64,000 nucleotides of DNA from Salegentibacter_A chungangensis (GCF_042678405.1 NZ_JBHTLI010000002.1:186001-250000), one strand, 5' to 3'. Counted from the first letter of the stretch, positions 51,441 through 60,044 are shown. Program-made: numbers and translations. Notes: generated by a model from the sequence alone, not told the origin.

Positions 51441-53114
51441 TTAAAATTCATCGGTCACACAGCCCCTGGAAGCTGATGACACTGTTCTTGCGTATTTATA
51501 GAGCACCCCTCTTTTGAATTTAAGCTCGGGTACGTTCCAGTTCTTCTTTCTTTCCTGTATTTCTTCGTCACTAAGTGCCGCTTCTATGGTATTGTCTTCG
51601 GCATTGATGGTAATCTCATCTCCGTCTTTCAGAAAAGCCAGCAATCCGCCTTCCTGGGCTTCGGGGGTAATATGGCCCACCACGAAGCCGTGGGTTCCCC
51701 CGGAAAATCTTCCGTCAGTGATCAGCGCCACATCCTTGCCGAGTCCTGCTCCCATAATCGCGGAAGTAGGCTTGAGCATTTCAGGCATCCCGGGACCGCC
51801 TTTAGGGCCTTCGTAGCGGATCACCACCACATCGCCTTTTTTCACTTTCCCTGAAGAGATACCGTCATTGGCCTCATATTCACTGTTAAAGACCTTCGCT
51901 TTCCCGGTAAACTGCAGTCCTTCCTTCCCGGTGATCTTAGCCACCGAACCTTCTTCTGCAATATTCCCGAACAACACCCTGATGTGTCCCGTCTTTTTGA
52001 TAGGATTGTCAAGAGGTCTTATCACATCCTGTCCTTCTTCCAGATCTGGTACATTTTCAAGATTTTCTGCCAAAGTTTTCCCGGTGACCGTAAGGCAGTC
52101 CCCGTGAAGCATATCCTGCTTCAGCATATATTTTAAGACCGCAGGGATCCCTCCTATCCTGTGCACGTCTTCCATTGCGTATTTCCCGCTTGGCTTAAGA
52201 TTGGCCAGAAACGGAGTCCCGTCACAGATCTTCTCGAAATCGGCAAGGCTGAATTCCACCTCGGCTGCCCTGGCTATTGCCAGGAAATGCAGCACGGCAT
52301 TCGTAGATCCGCCAAGCACCGTAAGCAACCTGATGGCATTCTCTAAAGATTTCCTGTTAACGATATCCCTTGGTTTGATATCCTTTTCTATAAGTTTTCT
52401 CATCGCCTTCCCGGCTTCGATACTTTCTGTCTTCTTCTCTTCTCCTACTGCCGGATTGGAAGAATTGTAAGGCAAAGACATTCCCAGCGCCTCAATAGCC
52501 GAAGCCATCGTGTTCGCGGTATACATCCCCCCGCAGGCTCCCGCCCCGGGACAGGCCTTTTCTATCACGCTTTCGTATTCTTCCTGATCTATGTCTCCCG
52601 CGGTTTTTGCGCCCCAGGCCTCAAAGGCCGAAACCACGTCGAGCTTCTTCCCCTTATGGCATCCGGAAGCTATGGTGCCTCCGTAAACCAGGATGGCGGG
52701 ACGGTTGATCCTTAACATCGCCATTAGCGCCCCGGGCATATTCTTATCACACCCCACCACCGTCACCAAAGCGTCATAGGACATCGCATTCACCACCGTC
52801 TCCATAGAATCGGCAATGATATCGCGGGAAGGCAGGGAATAACGCATTCCCGGTGTTCCCATAGAGATCCCGTCGCTCACGCCTATGGTATTGAAGATGA
52901 GGCCAACCAGCTCATTGCCGTTAGCGCCTTCCTTTACCAGTTTGGCAAGATCGTTAAGGTGCATATTACAGGGATTGCCCTCGTAACCTGTACTGGCGAT
53001 CCCCACAAATGGTTTTTTAAAGTCTTCTTTTGTAAGCCCTATAGCGTGCAACATCGCCTGAGATGCGGGTTGCGAATCGCTTTGGGTTAATATGCTGCTG
53101 TACTTATTGTTCAT
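51441..53114 (-). CDS. ilvD: Dihydroxy-acid dehydratase
   Basis: It dehydrates dihydroxyisovalerate and dihydroxymethylvalerate, the last common step before transamination. The 557 residues contain the cluster cysteines in GYEGNPCNMH, VVGCDKNMPGALMA and CPGAGACGGMYTANTM. The frame is open upstream to 53225, but ATG 53114 (MNNKYSSILTQS) is preferred because the extra 37 residues have no family counterpart. First gene of the ilv operon; the region before it holds several inverted repeats. Confidence 0.96.
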   Translation of the reverse strand: MNNKYSSILTQSDSQPASQAMLHAIGLTKEDFKKPFVGIASTGYEGNPCNMHLNDLAKLVKEGANGNELVGLIFNTIGVSDGISMGTPGMRYSLPSRDIIADSMETVVNAMSYDALVTVVGCDKNMPGALMAMLRINRPAILVYGGTIASGCHKGKKLDVVSAFEAWGAKTAGDIDQEEYESVIEKACPGAGACGGMYTANTMASAIEALGMSLPYNSSNPAVGEEKKTESIEAGKAMRKLIEKDIKPRDIVNRKSLENAIRLLTVLGGSTNAVLHFLAIARAAEVEFSLADFEKICDGTPFLANLKPSGKYAMEDVHRIGGIPAVLKYMLKQDMLHGDCLTVTGKTLAENLENVPDLEEGQDVIRPLDNPIKKTGHIRVLFGNIAEEGSVAKITGKEGLQFTGKAKVFNSEYEANDGISSGKVKKGDVVVIRYEGPKGGPGMPEMLKPTSAIMGAGLGKDVALITDGRFSGGTHGFVVGHITPEAQEGGLLAFLKDGDEITINAEDNTIEAALSDEEIQERKKNWNVPELKFKRGVLYKYARTVSSASRGCVTDEF

Positions 53115-53185
53115 TGGGTGTAGCTTCCTTTTTGAAAGATTAAAATTAGGAGGCTTAATACTGAACAAAGTCCGCAGGGCAGCGC

Positions 53186-53218
53186 TTAAATTACTGTCAA
53201 ACAGCAACTTAAACACAT
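53186..53218 (-). CDS. Possible ilv leader peptide
   Basis: A 10-codon frame, Met-Cys-Leu-Ser-Cys-Cys-Leu-Thr-Val-Ile then TAA, lies 71 bases before ilvD. It ends with Leu-Thr-Val-Ile, the amino acids whose pathway follows, but also has three Cys. No terminator-like stem follows it, and a frame this short can occur by chance. Confidence 0.3.
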   Translation of the reverse strand: MCLSCCLTVI

Positions 53219-53232
53219 AACACATTGATTTA

Positions 53233-53263
53233 CAATCGTTTAAAAGCTTTTAGGTTACGATTG
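53233..53263. promoter_or_regulatory. Nested palindrome upstream of ilvD
   Basis: CAATCGT (53233-53239) and ACGATTG (53257-53263) are a perfect 7-bp inverted repeat enclosing the 12-base palindrome TAAAAGCTTTTA (53241-53252). It could be an operator or an RNA structure of the ilv leader. Confidence 0.4.
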
Positions 53264-53336
53264 CTGAGGATTTTACAAGCCGCTTAAGCCGGAATCAGGA
53301 TTCCATAAAATGAGGCCGTTGAAAAGGAAGTAAATT

Positions 53337-53365
53337 CGGAATGCCTTAATTTAAGCAGCATTCCG
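53337..53365. terminator. Strong hairpin between the nitrilase gene and ilvD
   Basis: CGGAATGC (53337-53344) pairs with GCATTCCG (53358-53365) and CTTAA/TTAAG pairs inside, giving a 13-bp stem. The T-rich tail lies on the plus-strand side (TTTGCTTTTTC). On the minus strand only AATTTAC follows, so terminator or leader function for ilv is uncertain. Confidence 0.45.
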
Positions 53366-53546
53366 TTTGCTTTTTCTTGATATAAAAAGCCGAAACTGCA
53401 GATTCGTGAAATTTAAAATTTACAGAAGAGTGATGCTTTAGGATAGGAAATATTGCACCAGGCAAAGGCCTAAGCCCCTATGCGGAGTCGAGGAAAAATA
53501 TGAGCAAGCCGCTCCCGACTATGCCCGGGTCGACAAAAAGAAGGTC

Positions 53547-55070
53547 TTATTTTTTCTTCTTCAGTGAATACAAGTCTTTACGCCTGTCTTTCATTGTGCG
53601 TACACTCCCGAAGTTATGAAGTTCCTTAAGCAGGTCCAGGTCTACGTCTACCAGCAGGGTACTTTCAGTGTTAGGGGTGGCTTCGGCCTTGATCCCGTTC
53701 ACCGGGAAAGCAAAGTCTGAAGGCGTTAACACCGCACTCTGGGCGTACTGGATGTCCATATTGTTCACTTTAGGCAGGTTCCCCACCGAGCCGGCAATGG
53801 CCACATAACATTCGTTCTCCACGGCTCTCGCCTGGGCACAGATCTTCACCCGGGAATAGCCGTTCTGGGTATCGGTCATAAAAGGCACGAAAAGGATGTT
53901 CATTCCCTCTTCGGCCAAAAGCCTGGATACTTCAGGAAATTCGACATCATAACACACCAGTACCCCTATCTTCCCGCAGTCGGTATCAAAGGTTTCCAGT
54001 TTTGAACCGCCCTTCATCCCCCAGGCAGCCTCTTCGGCCGGGGTGATATGGAGTTTCTCGTAACGCTCATAGCTCCCGTCCCTTCGGCATAAATAACCCA
54101 CATTATACATATGCTCGCCGATAGCCTGCGGCATACTTCCGGTAATGATGTTGATGTTGTAGGTAATAGCAAAATCCCTGAAGGTCTGCAGTAACTGGTC
54201 CGTATAAGAGGAAAGTCCGCGGATGGCCTCAGGTTCGGTAAGGTTATTGAACTGCGCCATTAAGGGAGCGTTGAAGAGCTCGGGGAACAGGATAAAATCG
54301 CTCTGGTAATCGCTCACGGCATCCACAAAGAACTCGATCTGTGAGACCAGCGCATCGTAATCGCTGAAAGACCGCATCTGCCACTGCACCAACCCAAGCC
54401 GCACCACCGTCTTCTTGGTGTCTATGAGCTTCTGCTCCTTGACGTAGTAGATGTTGTTCCACTCCATCAGCACGGCATACTCCTTACTTTCAAAATCGCC
54501 GTGCAGGTAACCTTTTATCACCTTCTTTACGTGAAAATCGTTGGAAAGCTGGAAAGACAGCACCGGGTCGTGTATCTCCTGCAGTTTTACTTTTTCTATG
54601 TATTTCTTCGGGGTGAGTTCTGCGGCATATTTCGCATAATTCGGGATACGGCCGCCAAAGACAATGGCCTTAAGATTCAGCTGTTCGCAGAGTTCCTTCC
54701 GGGCTTCATAAAGCCGCCTTCCAAGGCGCATTCCGCGGTATTCAGGGTGAATGAACACATCTATGCCGTAAAGCACATCGCCGTTCTTGGTATGCGTGGA
54801 AAAGTTCTCCCCGCCAATGATCTCGTCGTAGGTATGGTTATCGTCAAACTTGCCGTAATCCACGATAATGGAAAGCGCACAACCGGCGATCTTATTGTCT
54901 ATGATGATGCAGAACTGGCCTTCGGGGAACTTGTTCACCAGCGTCCTTATCTCCTCCTTGCTCCAGTATTCATCGGGCATCTTATGATAACTCTTGATCA
55001 TAGAGACCTTGAGTTCCTGGTAGTCCTGCACCTTTAAATTCCGTAATTCTATTTTAGCCGAATCTATCAC
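53547..55070 (-). CDS. GNAT acyltransferase-nitrilase (carbon-nitrogen hydrolase) fusion
   Basis: A 507-residue two-domain protein. Residues about 5-205 are a GNAT domain (GIDVFIHPEYRGMRLGRRLYEARKEL at the acyl-CoA site). Residues about 222-500 are a carbon-nitrogen hydrolase with the complete triad: Glu264 (FPELF), Lys339 (YEKLHITP) and Cys373 (VLVCYDVEFPE). This fusion occurs in several bacterial phyla; the nitrilase half resembles omega-amidase or amidohydrolase types, but no substrate is established to my knowledge. Translation starts at GTG. It is not close-coupled to ilvD. Confidence 0.85.
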   Translation of the reverse strand: MIDSAKIELRNLKVQDYQELKVSMIKSYHKMPDEYWSKEEIRTLVNKFPEGQFCIIIDNKIAGCALSIIVDYGKFDDNHTYDEIIGGENFSTHTKNGDVLYGIDVFIHPEYRGMRLGRRLYEARKELCEQLNLKAIVFGGRIPNYAKYAAELTPKKYIEKVKLQEIHDPVLSFQLSNDFHVKKVIKGYLHGDFESKEYAVLMEWNNIYYVKEQKLIDTKKTVVRLGLVQWQMRSFSDYDALVSQIEFFVDAVSDYQSDFILFPELFNAPLMAQFNNLTEPEAIRGLSSYTDQLLQTFRDFAITYNINIITGSMPQAIGEHMYNVGYLCRRDGSYERYEKLHITPAEEAAWGMKGGSKLETFDTDCGKIGVLVCYDVEFPEVSRLLAEEGMNILFVPFMTDTQNGYSRVKICAQARAVENECYVAIAGSVGNLPKVNNMDIQYAQSAVLTPSDFAFPVNGIKAEATPNTESTLLVDVDLDLLKELHNFGSVRTMKDRRKDLYSLKKKK

Positions 55071-55159
55071 TTTCCCTGAGTTTTAACCTTGCGAAGATAC
55101 AGAGGAATCTGCGTATTCTGAAAACAATTAATTTTATTTAACTGAAGTGATCCTGGGAA

Positions 55160-55792
55160 TTATACCTCGAGGATCTTGTGCTTCACGGCAAAGAGCACCA
55201 GCCCAATACGGTTCTTTACCTGCAGTTTATTGAAGAGGCTTTCCCGGTAGCCGTCTATGGTTTTAGGGCTCAGGTTCATTTGCCCGGCGATCTCCTTATA
55301 GGTCATTTCGGTACAGGCCAGTTCCAGGAATTCCAGTTCGCGGTCGGTGATATTCTTAACGTTCTTCTCGGCCGGGCCGTGGTTCATCGCGTGGGCAGTG
55401 GCTTCGGTAAAGTAGTAGCCGTTCTGCATCACTTCTTCCAGGGCCAGGAGAAACTCGTCGGGTTCGATATCCTTAAGCAGGTAGCCGCGGCAACCCAGGT
55501 TGAGCATTTTGATGATGGTCTCCTCATCGTGCTCCATCGTAAGCGCCAGCACTTTCTGGGCAGGATGGTTTTCCTTTAACCAGGCCATCACTTCCAGCCC
55601 GTTCATTACGGGCATCCGTATATCCAGCAACACAATATCGGGTTTGATCTTGTTGCCTTTAATATATTTCACCAGTTCCTCTCCGTTTTTCATCACTTCG
55701 AGAACCTCATAATTCTGAAAGGAATCCACAAGCCTCTTTAAAGACATTGCGAAAAGATTGTGGTCATCAACGATTATTATCGTCCTGCTCAT
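55160..55792 (-). CDS. NarL/LuxR-type response regulator
   Basis: A 210-residue response regulator: receiver domain (about 3-120) with Asp9-Asp10, phosphorylation site Asp57 (VLLDIRMP) and Lys107 (LLKDIEP); LuxR-type HTH (about 145-205) with LTxRE-like ITDRELEFLELACTEMTYKEIA and SPKTIDGYRESLFNKL. The frame is open upstream, but ATG 55792 (MSRTIIIVDD) is the natural start. It overlaps the 3' end of the kinase gene by 26 bases, so the two are expressed together. Targets are unknown. Confidence 0.93.
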   Translation of the reverse strand: MSRTIIIVDDHNLFAMSLKRLVDSFQNYEVLEVMKNGEELVKYIKGNKIKPDIVLLDIRMPVMNGLEVMAWLKENHPAQKVLALTMEHDEETIIKMLNLGCRGYLLKDIEPDEFLLALEEVMQNGYYFTEATAHAMNHGPAEKNVKNITDRELEFLELACTEMTYKEIAGQMNLSPKTIDGYRESLFNKLQVKNRIGLVLFAVKHKILEV

Positions 55793-56573
55793 TTTTGGTG
55801 GTTTTGGTTGGATAACGTAAAGATAAGGAAGTTCCTTCACCCGGAGCAGAATCGAGGCTGAATTCGGCATTTATGAGCTCTGCCCTGTTCTTCATATTCA
55901 GAAGGCCGGAACTTTTCTGAACCTCTTCAGGGTCAAAGCCGGTACCGTTATCGGTCACCACTATCTTCAGTTCTCCGGGAAGATAGTCCATCCTAAGGCT
56001 CAGCAGTTCAGCTTTGGAATGCTTGACCACGTTAGAAAAGAATTCCTGCAGGATCCTGAAGAGGATAATGGCATCCTGTTTAGGCAGCTCATGTTCTTCC
56101 CCGGTGATCTCGAGCCTGGTGCCTATCACATTCAGTCTTTCAAAGCGGGCAAATTCATTTTTCACCGAAGCCTTTAAGCCTGCATATTCCACCACATCGC
56201 TGTTCAGGGACTTTGAAAGCGCCCTTACTTCCTGCAGAGAACTGGCCACGATCTCCTTTACTTCCTTCACCGATTCGTTATTGGGGTCGTCTGAAGTCCT
56301 GGCGAGGATGTTCAGCTGCATATTGGCCACCGAAAGCAGCTGGCCGATATTATCGTGCAGCTCCCAGCCCACGTTCTTAAGCGTCTGGTCCTGGATCTCC
56401 AGCCTGGAGCGCACCAGCTCCTCTTCATAACGCTTACGGGCCTCATATTGGTCTATTAACAGCTTATTCTTGCGCCTCTGGTAGGTGATAAAGAAAATAA
56501 TGGTGAAGGCGGTAAGCATCAGGATCACCACCACAAAATAGACGATAAGCAGAATATCTTCTTCAGCAAGCAT
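55767..56573 (-). CDS. Short NarL-family sensor histidine kinase without input domain
   Basis: A 268-residue inner-membrane kinase. It has one membrane helix (about 6-30), a short linker coiled coil, the HisKA_3 phosphoacceptor His73 in WELHDNIGQLLS, and an ATPase domain with a divergent N box (FRILQEFFSNVVKHSKA), VTDNGTGFDP and SGLLNMKNRAELI. There is no periplasmic or cytoplasmic sensing domain, so the signal must come from another protein. The 7-TM gene array upstream is a possible source (inference from position only). Confidence 0.92.
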   Translation of the reverse strand: MLAEEDILLIVYFVVVILMLTAFTIIFFITYQRRKNKLLIDQYEARKRYEEELVRSRLEIQDQTLKNVGWELHDNIGQLLSVANMQLNILARTSDDPNNESVKEVKEIVASSLQEVRALSKSLNSDVVEYAGLKASVKNEFARFERLNVIGTRLEITGEEHELPKQDAIILFRILQEFFSNVVKHSKAELLSLRMDYLPGELKIVVTDNGTGFDPEEVQKSSGLLNMKNRAELINAEFSLDSAPGEGTSLSLRYPTKTTKNEQDDNNR

Positions 56574-56712
56574 CAGGACTTAGTTAGTGCATACAAGTAT
56601 AAGCATTTCTGCTCAATTTTTTCCTGAAGTTCGCGGCCCAAAAAACATCTGCTCAGGCGTACCGGGATATGATTCCTTCTCTGAAGTCAAACAAGAAGCT
56701 TTACCCGGCTAA

Positions 56713-57438
56713 CTAAATATATTGTTTCTCCCGTTTTTTCCTGATCTCTATAATAAAACCCAGGGTGTAGAACCCGTACATCACGAAATTCAGCAAAGCA
56801 AGTACCGTCAAGTAGATGTCCACAAATTCAGGACTTGTTTTCATTACCGCGAAATTATTATAAAGGAACATAGGAGTGAAAGCAAGGTAATTTAACAGAG
56901 TTCCGGAGGCGATATAGAAAGAAATATCTTTATAAAAGCTAAGGATCTTATCACTTTTCAATAATTGATAAAAATAGAAGCCAATACTCACCGACAGTAA
57001 AAGTGTACCCAACAGGAAGGTATAAGCGGAATAACCCGTAAAAAATTTTCCGGAAACAATGAGGTTAATCCAGGCTGAGAGCAGGTAAAAAACACATACC
57101 CCCCTTAAAACCTTTTTTATTTTAGAACCGGACAGTTGAGATATGAAAAACAGGCTGAAGAATAGAAAAACAAAAATATTATAGGAGTTATAAAGCCAGT
57201 AATTTCTCTGCCAGACCGTATTCTCTATAAAACCGAAGATCGTATAATCACTATAATAGGCTAACCTAACATAGGCACCTGACAGATCTATGAAAAAGGT
57301 GATCCATAAAAAATAAACAAAACGACGTGTCCAGCGGCCCGTTTCCCGCACATTGAGCAAATAAATTAATCCCGCTAAGGCCGCACAGAATTCCCAAAGC
57401 CAGGCTCTGAAGATCGAGCCTATAAAATTTTCTAACAC
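56713..57438 (-). CDS. Seven-helix membrane protein of unknown family, array member A
   Basis: A 241-residue, GTG-started protein with seven predicted membrane helices (near residues 12-30, 39-62, 77-103, 108-131, 139-160, 171-194 and 206-229) and an RKKREK cytoplasmic tail. It shares layout with the proteins at 58769 and 58043: an early LAGL(I/F)YL in helix 1, (F/L)VYFL in helix 2, SIG(F/L)Y(F/Y) in helix 5 and a late NF.MY...GFII motif. It starts 10 bases after its small soluble partner and is followed by the kinase gene 139 bases on. I know no function. Confidence 0.75.
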   Translation of the reverse strand: MLENFIGSIFRAWLWEFCAALAGLIYLLNVRETGRWTRRFVYFLWITFFIDLSGAYVRLAYYSDYTIFGFIENTVWQRNYWLYNSYNIFVFLFFSLFFISQLSGSKIKKVLRGVCVFYLLSAWINLIVSGKFFTGYSAYTFLLGTLLLSVSIGFYFYQLLKSDKILSFYKDISFYIASGTLLNYLAFTPMFLYNNFAVMKTSPEFVDIYLTVLALLNFVMYGFYTLGFIIEIRKKREKQYI

Positions 57439-57448
57439 AACTATGATT

Positions 57449-57853
57449 TTAATACGTTGTTGGAGGCACTCCTCCTTCTCCGTTATTCAACGGATCTATA
57501 TCATAATTGTTAATCTGGGTGGTCTGGGTCGAGTCGGCTGCAGAGGCTTCTTCTAAGGTAGGTGCCAGGAAAACGGTACTGTAGCCCTTTTTACCGCCTT
57601 CTCCTTTGCCATAGTCAGGTCCCTCCCCCGGTTTATAAGATCCAAAATAGATACGCACCCCGGGCTTGCTGCCTGCCGGAGATTCTTCTTTAATATAATC
57701 TATAAACTCCTGAAGTACATCCAGGCTGAACCAGAACTCCCTGGTATCCTGAAATCCCCGGGCATTCCTTATTTCCTGTGCGCGGGTTCCCACCCACTGG
57801 TCCTGAAGTTTTCTGGCGTCATCCACCTCAATACATTGATCTGGTCTTGGCAT
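57449..57853 (-). CDS. Small soluble partner protein, array member A
   Basis: A 134-residue soluble protein without signal peptide. It shares with the protein at 59545 the pattern FWFSLDVLQEFIDYIKEE...KPGVRIYFGSYKPGEGP, then STVFLAPTLEEA and a Pro-Thr-rich C-terminus (VPPTTY). The pair defines a small family whose members precede a 7-TM gene by a few bases. An alpha-beta fold is likely. No catalytic motif or known domain was recognised. Confidence 0.7.
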   Translation of the reverse strand: MPRPDQCIEVDDARKLQDQWVGTRAQEIRNARGFQDTREFWFSLDVLQEFIDYIKEESPAGSKPGVRIYFGSYKPGEGPDYGKGEGGKKGYSTVFLAPTLEEASAADSTQTTQINNYDIDPLNNGEGGVPPTTY

Positions 57854-57905
57854 AATTAAGTTATTTGGTTGGTTTATTGTTGGTTAGGCTAAACTTAGAA
57901 ATATT

Positions 57906-57923
57906 TATAGGAATTTTCCTATA
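57906..57923. promoter_or_regulatory. Palindrome upstream of the array A pair
   Basis: TATAGGAA-TT-TTCCTATA, two perfect 8-bp arms with a 2-base centre, lies 53 bases before the soluble-partner start. It is a candidate operator; no regulator is identified. Confidence 0.4.
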
Positions 57924-57929
57924 GAAAAT

Positions 57930-57953
57930 TAAAAAAGGGGGAAAAATCCCCCC
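57930..57953 (-). terminator. Terminator of the array B unit
   Basis: GGGGG/CCCCC stem around AAAAAT. On the minus strand it is followed by a T run. It resembles the GGGG-CCCC hairpins at 60027 and 60329. Confidence 0.7.
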
Positions 57954-58042
57954 TAAAGAATTCTTATCTGATGTGAACGCAGAAGCTCCGTTTGCTTTTA
58001 TAACTGACCCGGTAAGGAAACAAGTTTATTTCAAGGCGTCCC

Positions 58043-58766
58043 TTAGCCTGTCACCTTCCCCTGCATAAGGTAAATTATGATAAAACCGGCAGCAAATATC
58101 GTATACATAAAGAAGTTGGAGCCATCCAGAACATAGCCGTATAATTCCCTAAAATCATCATTTTGCGAAATATATTTCTGGAATATAAAGATTGGGGTAG
58201 CACTCAATCTGGAAATTAAAAGACCTATTGAAATATAAAGCGCTAATTCTGTTTTAAAGTTAAGTATCCTTTCGGAACCAATAATTTCAAGATAATACAG
58301 GCCAATGCTTACGCAATTTAAAAATGTGCCGGAAATAAATACAAAAGAAGAGGTTGTATTAAAAAAAAGTATTCCCTAAGCCAAAGCTCACCAGGCTACT
58401 AAGCGAATAAAGGCCAATCAAAATGTAAATAAAACTTCTTCTTTTAGAAGATTTAATTTGCAGTGCAAAATAGATCGAATAGATTCCTACTACAATTATT
58501 TGACATACATTATAAATCCATATATGGGAAGCAAAAGGAGTCTCTTTCACGAATTCCAGATACTTAAAATCGTATACGTGTCCATAGAGCCCCCAACTGA
58601 GCGCAGTGATATCATATACAAAAATAAAGACAAGCAGGTACACCAGGAGCTTTACGTCTTTTCCCGGGGACCTGCTTTTAAACAGGTAGAATAAACCCGA
58701 AAGGGCCGCAATGATCTCAAAGATATAGGTGATATAGAGCTCCTGCTCAATGAAAATTTCCCACAA
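58043..58766 (-). pseudogene. Frameshifted 7-TM membrane protein gene, tandem copy of the 58769 gene
   Basis: Translation from TTG 58766 gives 135 residues nearly identical to the start of the 58769-59542 protein, then stops at 58359 inside a run of eight T (minus strand; A at 58361-58368). Dropping one T restores the frame for about 105 more residues, which match the paralogue throughout (TSSF...SIGLYYLEIIGSERIL, LALYISIGLL, DGSNFFMYTIFAAGFII), with a stop at 58043. The single lesion in a homopolymer means a recent inactivation, phase variation, slippage or a sequencing error. Confidence 0.8.
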
Positions 58767-58768
58767 AC

Positions 58769-59542
58769 CTAAAGCGTATTTTTGGCATTATCCAGGACTG
58801 GCTTTTGCATCTTCCCTCCCTTGTTGTTCTTCTTCCTAAGTTCCAGGTATTTTATAATAAACCCGGCAGCGAACATCGTATACATAAAGAAATTGGAGCC
58901 ATCCAGAACATAGTTGTAGACCTCCCGAAATTCAGGGTTTTCGGCAATGAATTTCTGAAATAAGAAAATAGGGGTTGCACATAATTGCCTTACTAATAGT
59001 CCAATGGAAATATATAAAGCCAGTTCGGTCTTAAACCTTAAGATCCTTTCGGTTCCGACAAGCTCCAGGTAATAAAGCCCGATAGACAGACTTATTATAA
59101 ATGTCCCGAAAATATATCCGAAAGGAGAAGTAGTTTTAAAAAAGGCATCCCCGATACCGAAACTTACCACACTACTTAACATGTATAGACCAATTAAGAT
59201 ATAAATAAACTTTCTTCTTCTTAGGGAGGCAAGCTGAAGTGCAAAATAGTTTGAGAAAAGAGCAACAGAAATTATATTACCCGCATTTGCGATCCAAAAA
59301 TGTGATGCAAAAGGAGAGTCGTTCACGAACTCCAGGTACTTAAAATCGTATACGTGTCCATAAAGTCCCCAGCTAAGGGCGGTAATATCATAAACAAAAA
59401 TAAAGACAAGCAGGTACACCAGGAGCTTTACATCTCTTCCCGGGGACCTGCTTTTAAAAAGGTAGAATAAACCGGCCAGGGCTGCTAAAATCTCAAAGAT
59501 ATACGAGATATAGAGCTGGTTGCTTATAAATATTTCCCACAA
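58769..59542 (-). CDS. Seven-helix membrane protein of unknown family, array member B
   Basis: A 257-residue protein with seven predicted helices (near 11-30, 39-61, 81-105, 111-134, 141-161, 171-194 and 211-233) and a charged, Lys-rich cytoplasmic tail. Translation starts at TTG two bases after the stop of its soluble partner. A TTG also starts the downstream copy, so the start context was duplicated. It is homologous to the proteins at 56713 (distant) and 58043 (very close). No transporter or enzyme signature was found. Confidence 0.75.
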   Translation of the reverse strand: MWEIFISNQLYISYIFEILAALAGLFYLFKSRSPGRDVKLLVYLLVFIFVYDITALSWGLYGHVYDFKYLEFVNDSPFASHFWIANAGNIISVALFSNYFALQLASLRRRKFIYILIGLYMLSSVVSFGIGDAFFKTTSPFGYIFGTFIISLSIGLYYLELVGTERILRFKTELALYISIGLLVRQLCATPIFLFQKFIAENPEFREVYNYVLDGSNFFMYTMFAAGFIIKYLELRKKNNKGGKMQKPVLDNAKNTL

Positions 59543-59544
59543 AA

Positions 59545-59934
59545 TTAAATGCTGTTATAATTGGTTGGAGGCCATTTGGTACTACCATCATTATAGGCTT
59601 CCAGGGAATAATCGTTAGAATTCACCATTTCGGTACTCCCGTCATCATTTGTTTGCTCTTCTTCTTTTGTTGGCGCAAGAAACACGGTGGTAAGGCCTTT
59701 GGTTGGATTAGGCCCGCCACCCTGGGCGTACTTCCCGTAATAAACGCGTATGCCCGGTTTCTCTTCTGCCGGGATATGCTCTTTTACATACTTGATGTAC
59801 TTCTCAAGTTCTTCAATGCTGAACCAGGTTTCATAAGCATCTTTAAGGCCTTTACCCTTTATTGCATTGCCGGGCCCTTTGAGCCAGTTCTTCAACAGGT
59901 CTGTTGCATCTTTTGGTGGAATTCTTTTTCCCAT
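59545..59934 (-). CDS. Small soluble partner protein, array member B
   Basis: A 129-residue cytoplasmic protein, homologous to the one at 57449: WFSIEELEKYIKYVKEHIP, KPGIRVYYGKYAQGGGP, TTVFLAPTKEE and a Pro-rich C-terminus (WPPTNY). The two-base gap to the 7-TM gene indicates tight translational coupling and probably a complex. A palindrome lies 16 bases before the start. The function is unknown. Confidence 0.7.
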   Translation of the reverse strand: MGKRIPPKDATDLLKNWLKGPGNAIKGKGLKDAYETWFSIEELEKYIKYVKEHIPAEEKPGIRVYYGKYAQGGGPNPTKGLTTVFLAPTKEEEQTNDDGSTEMVNSNDYSLEAYNDGSTKWPPTNYNSI

Positions 59935-59949
59935 AATATTGGTTTTTTA

Positions 59950-59966
59950 CAAACCCACTGGGTTTG
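59950..59966. promoter_or_regulatory. Palindrome just upstream of the array B pair
   Basis: CAAACCCA-C-TGGGTTTG, perfect 8-bp arms with a single central base, ends 16 bases before the soluble-partner ATG. It could be an operator or a 5'-UTR hairpin that hides the ribosome site. Confidence 0.4.
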
Positions 59967-60026
59967 CTTGGTTAGTATGCTTAAAAATAGAAAATTAAAT
60001 CAATTTAATCTCCCGGCGGGCTCAAA

Positions 60027-60044
60027 AAGGGGAATAATCCCCTT
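60027..60044 (-). terminator. GGGG-CCCC hairpin left of small-RNA copy 1
   Basis: AAGGGG-AATAAT-CCCCTT. On the minus strand it is followed by a T run, so it can stop leftward transcription. Its right end overlaps the -33 TTG of the rightward small-RNA promoter. Confidence 0.55.

Larger units (their letters stand above)
53115..53546. other. 432-base region upstream of ilvD, rich in inverted repeats
   Basis: No protein-coding gene of normal size is supported. It contains a possible short leader peptide, a perfect palindrome near 53246, GGAATC-AG-GATTCC (53291-53304), a strong hairpin at 53337-53365 and a GCGGAGTCGAGG fragment (about 53482) resembling dispersed repeats. I found no clear -33/-7 promoter for ilvD. 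Some of this may be the end of the nitrilase transcript. Confidence 0.5.

Noticed and set aside
53115..53225. 37-residue N-terminal extension of ilvD
   Set aside because: The frame is open, but the extra residues have no family counterpart and cover the leader region; ATG 53114 gives the normal start.
53266..53342. A 25-codon minus-strand frame upstream of ilvD beginning Met-Leu-Leu-Lys-Leu
   Set aside because: Hydrophobic codons are not concentrated, it runs through a hairpin arm, and the shorter frame at 53186 is closer to ilvD; probably chance.
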